The notes under the pieces: model-generated | The model's input: only the letters and a program-made list of their open reading frames with translations | What the model was told of the DNA's origin: nothing | Databases searched by the model: none | Program-made: the position numbers and the translations under genes | NCBI GenBank assembly: GCA_030697975.1 | Contig: JAUYOQ010000258.1 | Span: forward strand, 1 to 9,126 | Direction of reading: 5' to 3' | From: Nitrosopumilaceae archaeon | Lineage (GTDB): Archaea > Thermoproteota > Nitrososphaeria > Nitrososphaerales > Nitrosopumilaceae | Length of the DNA stretch: 9,126 nt | Shown here: positions 1 to 6,627 of the stretch, in pieces | How the letters are laid out: each line of letters begins with the position of its first letter | Position numbering within the stretch: the stretch's first letter is position 1

Positions 1-618
1 TACAAACAGAATGATTATTTTACAATTTCGGTATCGGATTATCTAAAACATTCCATTAATTTCCATGAAAGGGAATGGAAACTTGTCAATAGACATGTTG
101 AAAAAGGTATGGTGCATTTAACATCTCATGAAACTGTGAGGCTTATTAGAAAAGAACTTAGCAACTACATTACTTCAAAAATACATTCTATACATACTCC
201 TCCAATGTTAAGTGGATTTAAAAAACCAGTAGAGAAATTAATTATGTTAGCAAAAAAATTTTCAACCCAAACTATTTCTTCTACAGAGTATCCACCATGC
301 ATAAAACATGCCATCGAAGTACTTGAAAAAGGCGAAAATCTACCTCACTCAGGAAGATTTTTGCTAGCTACTTTTCTCTTGGGAAAAGGACAAACGGTCG
401 AACAAATAGCACCATTGTTTAAAAATGCACCTGACTACAATGAAAAGGTGACACTATATCAATTGAATCATCTTGCAGGAAGTATTGGTAATGCTACAAA
501 GTATTATTGTCCATCATGTGATAAAGTAAAGAGCCAAAATCTTTGTTTTGCTATTCCAGAATGCGATAATATCATAAACCCACTTCAATTTGGAAAGAAA
601 AAGACGTTAAATGCATGA
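1..618 (+). CDS. priL: DNA primase large subunit PriL, C-terminal part (5' end outside window)
   Basis: The reading frame is open from base 1 to the TGA at 616-618, giving 205 visible residues. The ATG at 109 is internal, because clear PriL sequence continues upstream of it. PriL is the non-catalytic subunit of the archaeal/eukaryotic primase: it binds PriS and helps make and count the RNA primer through a C-terminal iron-sulfur domain. The visible part holds that domain: YPPC (Cys100 of the fragment), then the conserved block LPHSGRFLLATFLLGKG (about 115-131), then PSC (Cys173), NLC (Cys182) and Cys188 shortly before NPLQF. These four cysteines match the family's 4Fe-4S ligands. Cys170 (YYCPSC) is a fifth cysteine where most relatives have none. 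The gene overlaps priS by 8 bases, which suggests coupled translation. Identification is firm; the N-terminal half cannot be judged. Confidence 0.93.
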   Translation, partial: YKQNDYFTISVSDYLKHSINFHEREWKLVNRHVEKGMVHLTSHETVRLIRKELSNYITSKIHSIHTPPMLSGFKKPVEKLIMLAKKFSTQTISSTEYPPCIKHAIEVLEKGENLPHSGRFLLATFLLGKGQTVEQIAPLFKNAPDYNEKVTLYQLNHLAGSIGNATKYYCPSCDKVKSQNLCFAIPECDNIINPLQFGKKKTLNA

Positions 619-1732
619 AATTGATCAAAAGTTACTAGAAGAGTCTTTCAAAAAATACTATTTCGATAATTTTGACTTGATACATATCCCAGATAGACCA
701 TCTGAGAGAGAGTTTGGTTATCAAAAATTTAATGTGGGAATGAATAGGCACATCTCTTTAAAATCAGACAAAGAGTTACATCTTCTTTTAATCACTAATA
801 TTCCCTCTGATGTGTATTGTTCGAACGCATATTACTCGTTTCCGACTTTACCAATGGCAGAAAAAGATTGGCAAGGCGCTGATCTAATTTTTGATATAGA
901 CTCAAAAGACCTAAACTTGAATTGTAGTAAAGAACACACTTGTGCTAAATGCCTGTCTTGTAATTCCGTATTTCAAATTCAATCTAGTTGTCCTAAATGT
1001 AATTCGACAAAATTTGATACAAAATCACTAACATGCAACATGTGCATTTCTTCTGCCAAGGACGAAGTAACAAAGCTCTATGATATATTGACAAATGATC
1101 TAGCTATAGAAGAAGAAAACATTCAAACATATTTTTCTGGAAATGAAGGTTTTCACATATATGTCACAAATTCACAATACCAAAAATTAAGCTCAAGAGA
1201 AAGATCAGAATTAGCAGATTACATAATGTTTCGTGGCGTTATTCCAGAAACGTTTGGAATAAAAAAATTCAACTTTGAAAAATCATCATTTCCAGAGCTT
1301 AATGAAAAAGGTTGGAGAGGAAAAGTAGCAAAACAAATCATCGGTTCAAAATCAAAAAAGCCAAAAGTAATTCGTGAAATAATAGCTGGAAGTTACACAA
1401 TATTTCAAAAAAAACTTGAGGATTTAAAAGACGTTATTGGCGCAAAGATTGATCCTAACGTAACAATGGATGTACATAGAATTTTCAGACTTGCTGGCTC
1501 ATTAAACAGTAAAAGCGGTTTTTCAAAAGTATTATGTAAAAATATTGAAAAATTTAACCCATTTGCAGATGCTTGCTTGTTAGATGATGAAACAATTGAA
1601 ATTAAGGCAAGTTGCCCAATTCAATTTAAATTAAAAAATCGAAAATTTGGACCATATAATGATGAGAAAATTTCTGTACCAAAATATGCAGCAGTATACA
1701 TGATTTGCAAGGGATTAGCTAGTACTGCATAA
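611..1732 (+). CDS. priS: DNA primase catalytic (small) subunit PriS
   Basis: A complete 373-residue archaeo-eukaryotic primase catalytic subunit, which makes RNA primers with PriL at replication forks. The metal-binding DxD motif is at Asp95 and Asp97 (IFDIDSKD). The nucleotide-binding motif SGNEGFH is at 176-182. The third acidic residue lies near Asp287, in MDVHRIFRLAGSLNSKSG, which is a family signature. Between the first two motifs is the zinc region. Cys105, His109, Cys142 and Cys145 (CNMCISSAKDEV) look like the usual knuckle, but Cys111, Cys114, Cys117, Cys127 and Cys130 lie between them and look like an added zinc ribbon. The ATG start overlaps the end of priL (ATGCATGA), so the two genes form an operon with priL first. 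Length is normal for archaeal PriS. Confidence 0.96.
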   Translation: MHEIDQKLLEESFKKYYFDNFDLIHIPDRPSEREFGYQKFNVGMNRHISLKSDKELHLLLITNIPSDVYCSNAYYSFPTLPMAEKDWQGADLIFDIDSKDLNLNCSKEHTCAKCLSCNSVFQIQSSCPKCNSTKFDTKSLTCNMCISSAKDEVTKLYDILTNDLAIEEENIQTYFSGNEGFHIYVTNSQYQKLSSRERSELADYIMFRGVIPETFGIKKFNFEKSSFPELNEKGWRGKVAKQIIGSKSKKPKVIREIIAGSYTIFQKKLEDLKDVIGAKIDPNVTMDVHRIFRLAGSLNSKSGFSKVLCKNIEKFNPFADACLLDDETIEIKASCPIQFKLKNRKFGPYNDEKISVPKYAAVYMICKGLASTA

Positions 1733-1863
1733 TATTATACAACTACTAATGAAAACCTGACAATATTTTGTCATTAAGCCAAATTGCAAAGCAAAATGCA
1801 ACAATCCATTGAATTTTAGCACGATTTAGAGATTCAAAAAAATTTGTTGATTGTTGGTAAGAC

Positions 1864-1874
1864 ATTAATTAATG
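1864..1874 (+). promoter_or_regulatory. Likely TATA box of the UPF0182 gene, within a 12-base palindrome
   Basis: ATTAATTAATG lies about 27 bases upstream of the second possible TTG start (1896) and about 22 bases upstream of the first (1890). With the C at 1863 it forms the perfect palindrome CATTAATTAATG. No Shine-Dalgarno sequence is visible, so a leaderless transcript is likely. The call rests on composition and spacing only. Confidence 0.45.
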
Positions 1875-1889
1875 ACATAATAACGTACG

Positions 1890-4739
1890 TTGATTTTGTA
1901 TAGCACATCTAAAGAAGAAGGTCCTCCACCACCTGATGCTGGAAAATACATCAGAATAGGAATCGTGGCAGTAATCGGTATTGTGATTTTTGCAATTGTT
2001 GGCCATCAAGCTGTTATCTTATCCATGAATATTACCGAGTTTGATGATAAATTTACAAAACCTCTTTTCTATTCAGTTGTATCAGCTGTAACACTTGGAA
2101 TAATAGCCCTAGTGCGAGTTAGCAGTAGATCATCAATAACGTGGTACGGTATTCGGACAGCAATAACCTTACTTAGCAAGGGAACACATGAATCTGTTAC
2201 CTCAAATATTACCAGTTTTAAAGATTACAAATTATCAGTTCCACATTTTGTAATCTGGCAGATTACAAAAGTTCTGCTTTTTGGTGCTTTCTTTTCAAGC
2301 ATAATGTTTGGCTTTGCTGTAATGTATTTGATAGACGGTAATGATCTTGGAATAGAAAATCTACCAAACTTATTTTCACTTCCATTTGTAACTCCGCCAA
2401 CAAATCCGTCATATGGTACCGATAAAGTAATCCCGATGATACCAGCTTTATTGATTCTCATACCACCAATACTTGGTGCTATTGGAATACGCCTAACATT
2501 GTATGTAGGATTGAATACTATAATCAAAGTAATCACATCATACCTCCAAGATTCTTCACAAGGCAAACCAAGATTCCTTAGTTATGTCTCTACAATAGAG
2601 GGACTAGTTGGAATAGCAGTACTTTGGGCTGGCTTTAACATGTTTTTCACAGATCAGATTGATTATAACACAAGATATGCTATCGCGGGAACCCTTCTTG
2701 CAGGATTTGTTTTAATTGCATTTTCTATTCTTGATAAAATTAGATCTCGTGTCCTAACTCACATGCTTAAACGAGATGTGTATATTCGAGTTTTGACTCT
2801 GATCGTAATTGCAGTAGTTGTTGGTGCTGCCATGTCTGTAAATAACAGCATAGCAGATGCAAGAAAAATAGAATTTTTAGGGCCATATACAGCACAACAG
2901 ATTTCCGTAAACAGATACTTAGCTGATCTTGATAAAATACAAGAAAACATACATGATGTAAAATTACAATCAATTTCCCCAAATAATATCCAAAATTATG
3001 TTAACCAAAATAGCGATGTCCTAAACGTCATAAGAGTATGGGACTGGCAAGCTGCATTTGCAAAATTAAAACCAGAAATAGGTTTGATTCCCTATGTTGA
3101 CTTTGAAGATAATGACATTCTAAGATTTAACAACACATTGTATTGGACCGCCTCAATGAAACCAATCTTACCGCCTTCTGTGAGCCTGGAAAATAGATGG
3201 TATAACGAACATCTAGTTTATACTTATGTACCAAATGGTCTTCTAACACTGGCAGCCACAGATGGCCAGATAGTTGATAGTGCTGAATTTTTCAGTCAAC
3301 GAACTATTTATTATGGTGAAGGCGGCTTGCTGGAACAAACTTGGTCTGCCTATCCTACAAGCAGGGGAAGCGAAAGTGCTGAACTAAACAATGCATTTTA
3401 TTCTGGTATAGGAGGGCTAGACGTTCCACCTCCTCTTAGCTGGATTTTTGAGCCAAACTTTCTGTTATCATTTCCAGGAGATTCCATACATGTAATGCGA
3501 TACAAGGATGTTAATCAGAGAATGCAAATACTTTATCCATATTTTCTCTATAATCTATTTGGAAGCGAACTTGACACATATCCAGTTACTGACGGACAGA
3601 ATACTTATTGGCTTGTGCCACTGATTGTTGGGTTTGATAGTAGTGATGTTCCTTGGTCTGCTGGAAATCCATATCTTAGATTAGTTGGATATGCATTGGT
3701 AGATACCTATAACGGCGATATTTCTTTAATAAAACATGGCGATGATTTCTTTTCTGATATGTTTGAGAGCCAGTACTCTACTCATTTTATTGAAATGCCG
3801 CAATGGATAAAAGAGCAAATTCGCTATCCACAAGAGCTTTTCAATTGGAGAACTGAAATGTACAACATCTATCATGTAACTAATGTAGACATATTTATTC
3901 AAGCAAGTGAATTCTATGAGCTTCCACACGGATTAGAAACGTACTATATCCAGGCAAAACCACCGGGATTTGAAAAACCAACATTTCTTGGTCTGCTATC
4001 ACTTGAGCTTCGAGGATCCCAGGGAAGGAACCTAGCAGGATACATGGTAGTAGAAAACAGCTTGCCAAATTTGGGAAAGATGCAGTTTTATGAAGTACCA
4101 TTAAACTCCACAACCAAACTCATTGGCCCAACCGCTGTTCGTGAGGCACTTGATAGAGACCCAGACTTTGCTCAACTAAAAACACTTTTGCGAAATCCAC
4201 GAGTAGGTGACAATATATTGTACCGTGTAGGCGAACACGATGTCTACTTTATTCCAGTCTATACTGCAGGCGCTGGAGGAGTTGTTGCACAATTGGGTAC
4301 CATAGCCTCTGTTGGGGCTGCTTTTACTGGTGAATATTATGTTGGATTAGGAAACACGCAACAACAAGCATTTGAAGCATATCTCCAGAAACTTTCAGGC
4401 GTAGTTTCTCCATCAACAACAATCAATGGCGGTATAGATCTAGATAAAAATACAAGAATAGAAACTCTAAAATCAATATTTAACGAATCCGAAATTAAAA
4501 TTCTGACACCCACTGAAATTCAAATCCCGCTATCCTTCAAAGAAGGTGAGGTGACATTCTTTACAGAAACCGATCGTGAAGCAGCAGAAAATCTAGTTTC
4601 TGAATTCATTGATAACTTTGTAAAGCCAAGTGGCAGGGCATACATGTGGGAAAAAGATGGTATTCTTAATTTCGGGGTTATTATAGTTGAACAAAATATT
4701 CCAGAGATGCATTACATCTCGATATTAATAGGAAAATAA
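1890..4739 (+). CDS. UPF0182 (COG1615) family large membrane protein, function unknown
   Basis: A 949-residue protein with about seven hydrophobic helices in its first third (near residues 22-44, 58-76, 125-147, 181-205, 233-253, 262-281 and 298-316). About 630 largely soluble residues follow. With an odd number of helices and a cytoplasmic N-terminus, the large part would lie outside the cell. This architecture, the length and stretches such as the arginine-rich TM2-TM3 loop and the WDWQAAF segment (about residue 385) fit the uncharacterised UPF0182 family of bacteria and some archaea. No enzyme motif is recognised and I see no cysteine in the whole protein. An in-frame stop at 1881-1883 leaves TTG 1890 or TTG 1896 as start. 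I give the first, but TATA spacing favours 1896 (MYSTSKEEG). It appears to be transcribed alone. Family call fairly sure; role unknown. Confidence 0.82.
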   Translation: MILYSTSKEEGPPPPDAGKYIRIGIVAVIGIVIFAIVGHQAVILSMNITEFDDKFTKPLFYSVVSAVTLGIIALVRVSSRSSITWYGIRTAITLLSKGTHESVTSNITSFKDYKLSVPHFVIWQITKVLLFGAFFSSIMFGFAVMYLIDGNDLGIENLPNLFSLPFVTPPTNPSYGTDKVIPMIPALLILIPPILGAIGIRLTLYVGLNTIIKVITSYLQDSSQGKPRFLSYVSTIEGLVGIAVLWAGFNMFFTDQIDYNTRYAIAGTLLAGFVLIAFSILDKIRSRVLTHMLKRDVYIRVLTLIVIAVVVGAAMSVNNSIADARKIEFLGPYTAQQISVNRYLADLDKIQENIHDVKLQSISPNNIQNYVNQNSDVLNVIRVWDWQAAFAKLKPEIGLIPYVDFEDNDILRFNNTLYWTASMKPILPPSVSLENRWYNEHLVYTYVPNGLLTLAATDGQIVDSAEFFSQRTIYYGEGGLLEQTWSAYPTSRGSESAELNNAFYSGIGGLDVPPPLSWIFEPNFLLSFPGDSIHVMRYKDVNQRMQILYPYFLYNLFGSELDTYPVTDGQNTYWLVPLIVGFDSSDVPWSAGNPYLRLVGYALVDTYNGDISLIKHGDDFFSDMFESQYSTHFIEMPQWIKEQIRYPQELFNWRTEMYNIYHVTNVDIFIQASEFYELPHGLETYYIQAKPPGFEKPTFLGLLSLELRGSQGRNLAGYMVVENSLPNLGKMQFYEVPLNSTTKLIGPTAVREALDRDPDFAQLKTLLRNPRVGDNILYRVGEHDVYFIPVYTAGAGGVVAQLGTIASVGAAFTGEYYVGLGNTQQQAFEAYLQKLSGVVSPSTTINGGIDLDKNTRIETLKSIFNESEIKILTPTEIQIPLSFKEGEVTFFTETDREAAENLVSEFIDNFVKPSGRAYMWEKDGILNFGVIIVEQNIPEMHYISILIGK

Positions 4740-4750
4740 TTCATTACTAG

Positions 4751-4757
4751 TTAAATG
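4751..4757 (+). promoter_or_regulatory. Candidate TATA box for the amidotransferase gene
   Basis: TTAAATG lies 26-32 bases upstream of the ATG at 4783, in a 43-base gap. No Shine-Dalgarno sequence is seen, so the mRNA may be leaderless. Support is spacing and base composition only. Confidence 0.35.
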
Positions 4758-4782
4758 CAAAAAATTAGGAAAATATGGTTAT

Positions 4783-5331
4783 ATGTGCACCTTATTAGTT
4801 TTAGATAACGGATCTGTTTACACAAGAAACCTGTTAGATTTTCTATCACAAGAAAAAATTAATTTCATGACTCTTACGCATGATAAAATACAGTTATCAG
4901 AAATAGCTAAATTTAGATGCTTTATTTTATCTGGTAGAACGAAAAATAATCAAAACATGAATGTCATAAATTCAAAGATAATTAAACATGCAGTTTTAGA
5001 AAAAAAATCACTCTTGGGAATATGTTATGGAGCAGAAATCTTAGCTTTAACGCTTGGAGGCACTATTAGAAAAACTAAATTTCCACAAAGGGGAAACCAT
5101 ATGATTGATGTAATAAAAAATAATCCACTCTGTACAGGACAGCTACATGTATTTGAAAGCCATAGCTATGAAATTTCACGATTAAATAACGAGCTTTTCG
5201 GAATTGCTAAATCAGAATATTGTAAATATGAAATCATTCAACATAAAGAACTTGATATTTTTGGAACGCAGTTCCATCCAGAAATGAGTGCTGATGGTCA
5301 AAAACTCATAGAATCATTTGTACATCTTTGA
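4783..5331 (+). CDS. Stand-alone class I glutamine amidotransferase, GMP synthase glutaminase-like
   Basis: A 182-residue single-domain enzyme predicted to hydrolyse glutamine and deliver ammonia to a partner synthetase. The start LLVLDNGSVYTRNL resembles the N-terminus of split archaeal GMP synthase glutaminase subunits (GuaAa). The nucleophile elbow is GICYGAE with Cys81, and the other two triad residues are His165 and Glu167 in TQFHPEM. SHSYEI at 126-131 matches the SHxDxV region of GuaA proteins. It departs from the usual family in two places: the oxyanion-loop SGGP is replaced by SGRT (50-53), and the residue usually Gln after the nucleophile is Glu85. No synthetase gene is adjacent. It may be the cell's GuaAa or a divergent paralogue acting on another substrate. 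Amidotransferase fold is sure; the substrate is not. Confidence 0.85.
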   Translation: MCTLLVLDNGSVYTRNLLDFLSQEKINFMTLTHDKIQLSEIAKFRCFILSGRTKNNQNMNVINSKIIKHAVLEKKSLLGICYGAEILALTLGGTIRKTKFPQRGNHMIDVIKNNPLCTGQLHVFESHSYEISRLNNELFGIAKSEYCKYEIIQHKELDIFGTQFHPEMSADGQKLIESFVHL

Positions 5332-5340
5332 TTTTAATAT
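5332..5340 (+). promoter_or_regulatory. Candidate TATA box for the C39-like/TPR gene
   Basis: TTTTAATAT starts one base after the amidotransferase stop codon and lies 22-30 bases upstream of the ATG at 5362. This suggests that the TPR gene has its own leaderless promoter in addition to any read-through from upstream. Confidence 0.4.
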
Positions 5341-5361
5341 GGAAAAGATAATGATGAAAAT

Positions 5362-6324
5362 ATGAAATCATCTGAACATGAATTACTATTACCTCCAGTT
5401 GAGGAAGAAAACATTTGTTTGCCATTATCAATAAATGCAGTCTCTAAATACTGGAACGTAGATTTACCATTATCAGAAGCAGTTGAAATTGCAAAAAAAT
5501 ATCCTAATGTAAATGGTAGTATTTTGATTGAAGGCATTGAGATTGCAGAACGACATGGTCTTGGTAGCTCAATTCTACACTCATCAATATCAGAACTAAA
5601 AAAAATTATAGACATGGGAATCCCACCAATAGTAATTCTTCCAGGTCTACATGATATCATTCAGCATGCGTCCATTATTTCAGGATATGATGATGGAGAA
5701 AAAACAATAATTCATTATATTCCACAACAGCATAATGAAGACCAATTTCAAATAGGTGTAATTCCTGAAAAAAAATTCGATAGTTTATGGGAAGAAGATG
5801 GAAGATTAATGATCATATTAGCACCACTTGATATATTATCAGAAATAAAAATTGGTAATAAGAAATTAGACAAATCAAATCGCCTATGCTTTGTTTCAGA
5901 GCGACTTAATATACAACGAAAATCAGACGAAGCCATTCAATCACTTAAAAAAGCAATAGAAATTGATAACAAAAATTCTACTGCTTTTGCTTTATTAGGT
6001 GGAATATTAAACGAACAAAATTCTCCAGAATGTATCAAGTATTATGAAAAAAGTATAGCAATCAATGATAGATGCTATCTTGCTTATCGAGGACTAGGAA
6101 ATTATTACTTAAAAAACAAACAATATGATAAAGCAGAGCAATACTATACAAAAGCAATTGAGATTAACCCTACAAGGTTTGGCCCAATTCACAAAAATCG
6201 TGGGCTGGCAAGACTGGAACAAAAAAAGACTATAGAAGCTAAACAGGATTTTGAAAATTATTTAAAATATACACCAAACGCAAAAGACAAACAAAGTATT
6301 TTACAAGCTTTACGCGAATTTTGA
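5362..6324 (+). CDS. C39-like papain-fold domain fused to four TPR repeats
   Basis: A 320-residue soluble protein with no signal peptide or membrane segment. Residues about 10-155 resemble a C39-type cysteine-peptidase domain: ENICLPLSINAVSKYW puts Cys19 at the start of the first helix, and QHASIISGYDDG puts His102 in the usual HxxxxxGYD context. Two expected features look changed. The oxyanion Gln before the Cys is an acidic stretch (VEEEN), and the Asp of the later DP motif seems replaced (YIP, about 119-121). From about 173 to 306 there are four TPR units, the third being the most typical (YLKNKQYDKAEQYYTKAIEI), so partner binding is likely. The ATG 5362 is the only reasonable start, since an in-frame stop lies at 5335-5337. 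Role unknown; it may be a peptidase, another thiol enzyme or an inactive binding domain. Confidence 0.75.
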   Translation: MKSSEHELLLPPVEEENICLPLSINAVSKYWNVDLPLSEAVEIAKKYPNVNGSILIEGIEIAERHGLGSSILHSSISELKKIIDMGIPPIVILPGLHDIIQHASIISGYDDGEKTIIHYIPQQHNEDQFQIGVIPEKKFDSLWEEDGRLMIILAPLDILSEIKIGNKKLDKSNRLCFVSERLNIQRKSDEAIQSLKKAIEIDNKNSTAFALLGGILNEQNSPECIKYYEKSIAINDRCYLAYRGLGNYYLKNKQYDKAEQYYTKAIEINPTRFGPIHKNRGLARLEQKKTIEAKQDFENYLKYTPNAKDKQSILQALREF

Positions 6325-6327
6325 AGA

Positions 6328-6401
6328 TGCGGAGTGCGGGATTTGAACCCGCGACCTTCAGCTTGGGAAGCTGACGTCCTGCGAGGCTGGACTAACTCCG
6401 C
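6328..6401 (-). tRNA. tRNA-Gly (anticodon CCC)
   Basis: Read on the minus strand, a full cloverleaf forms: acceptor GCGGAGT/ACTCCGC, D-stem GTCC/GGAC, anticodon stem TCAGC/GCTGA around the loop TTCCCAA (anticodon CCC, reading GGG), variable loop AGGTC, T-stem GCGGG/CCCGC with loop TTCAAAT, and discriminator A at 6328. All stems are fully paired and no intron is seen. CCA is not encoded. The G1-C72, C2-G71, G3-C70 acceptor start fits archaeal tRNA-Gly. The D-loop AGCCTCGCA is unusual because only one G is available where G18-G19 is expected. The 3' end lies 3 bases beyond the stop of the convergent TPR gene. Confidence 0.95.
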
Positions 6402-6425
6402 GCAGCTTGACTCTAGAGACTAGCG

Positions 6426-6432
6426 TTATATA
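6426..6432. promoter_or_regulatory. TATA box apparently shared by tRNA-Gly and the 56-residue zinc-ribbon gene
   Basis: TTATATA lies in the 52-base gap between the two divergent genes. It is 25-31 bases from the tRNA 5' end (6401) and 22-28 bases from the ATG at 6454, so it is at standard archaeal TATA distance for both. Its TATATA core (6427-6432) reads the same on both strands, and no second good TATA element is visible in the gap. Confidence 0.6.
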
Positions 6433-6453
6433 GCTTAATGAAAAATAAAATTC

Positions 6454-6624
6454 ATGGATGCAAGATGTCCAGAGTGTGATAAAGTAGCAAACCTTGATGA
6501 TGAAATGAAAAACGTAAAATGTCCTCATTGCAATTTTGAAGCAGATTATGATACGTATATCGAAATAATGAAAGACCACGCAGTAAATATGGCTGCAGAT
6601 TATATTCCAAAGAGACCTTACTAG
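6454..6624 (+). CDS. Small zinc-ribbon protein, 56 residues, function unknown
   Basis: ATG at 6454 to TAG at 6622-6624. The protein has one compact treble-clef/zinc-ribbon signature: Cys5-Pro-Glu-Cys8 and Cys23-Pro-His-Cys26 around an acidic spacer, followed by a probably helical C-terminal tail with the acidic stretch EADYDTYIEIM. The regular CPxC pairs and a TATA box at the right distance argue that it is a real gene. The spacing resembles the first ribbon of TFB/TFS-like and other archaeal mini zinc proteins, but no specific family can be named. It is convergent with the 39-residue gene on the other strand, with stop codons 3 bases apart. Confidence 0.78.
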   Translation: MDARCPECDKVANLDDEMKNVKCPHCNFEADYDTYIEIMKDHAVNMAADYIPKRPY

Positions 6625-6627
6625 ATT

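Noticed and set aside
1758..1773. Small inverted repeat TGACAA-TATT-TTGTCA downstream of priS, considered as a terminator hairpin
   Set aside because: The six-pair stem is weak and AT-rich, no T run follows, and archaeal termination does not depend on hairpins.
1782..1829. Short plus-strand frame with a CKAKC motif in the priS-UPF0182 gap
   Set aside because: It has no ATG, GTG or TTG before the cysteines after the upstream in-frame stop, so it cannot be started normally.
2225..2566. 113-codon minus-strand frame inside the UPF0182 gene
   Set aside because: It lies wholly within a well-supported membrane-protein gene, has no recognisable motif and follows from the codon use of the opposite strand.
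4783..4788. Cys2 of the amidotransferase as an N-terminal nucleophile of a class II (Ntn) enzyme
   Set aside because: The rest of the protein is clearly class I, with the Cys81/His165/Glu167 triad in the expected motifs.
5334..5660. 108-codon minus-strand frame over the start of the C39-like/TPR gene
   Set aside because: It is antisense to the conserved Cys19 region, has low-complexity serine-rich translation and no promoter signal.
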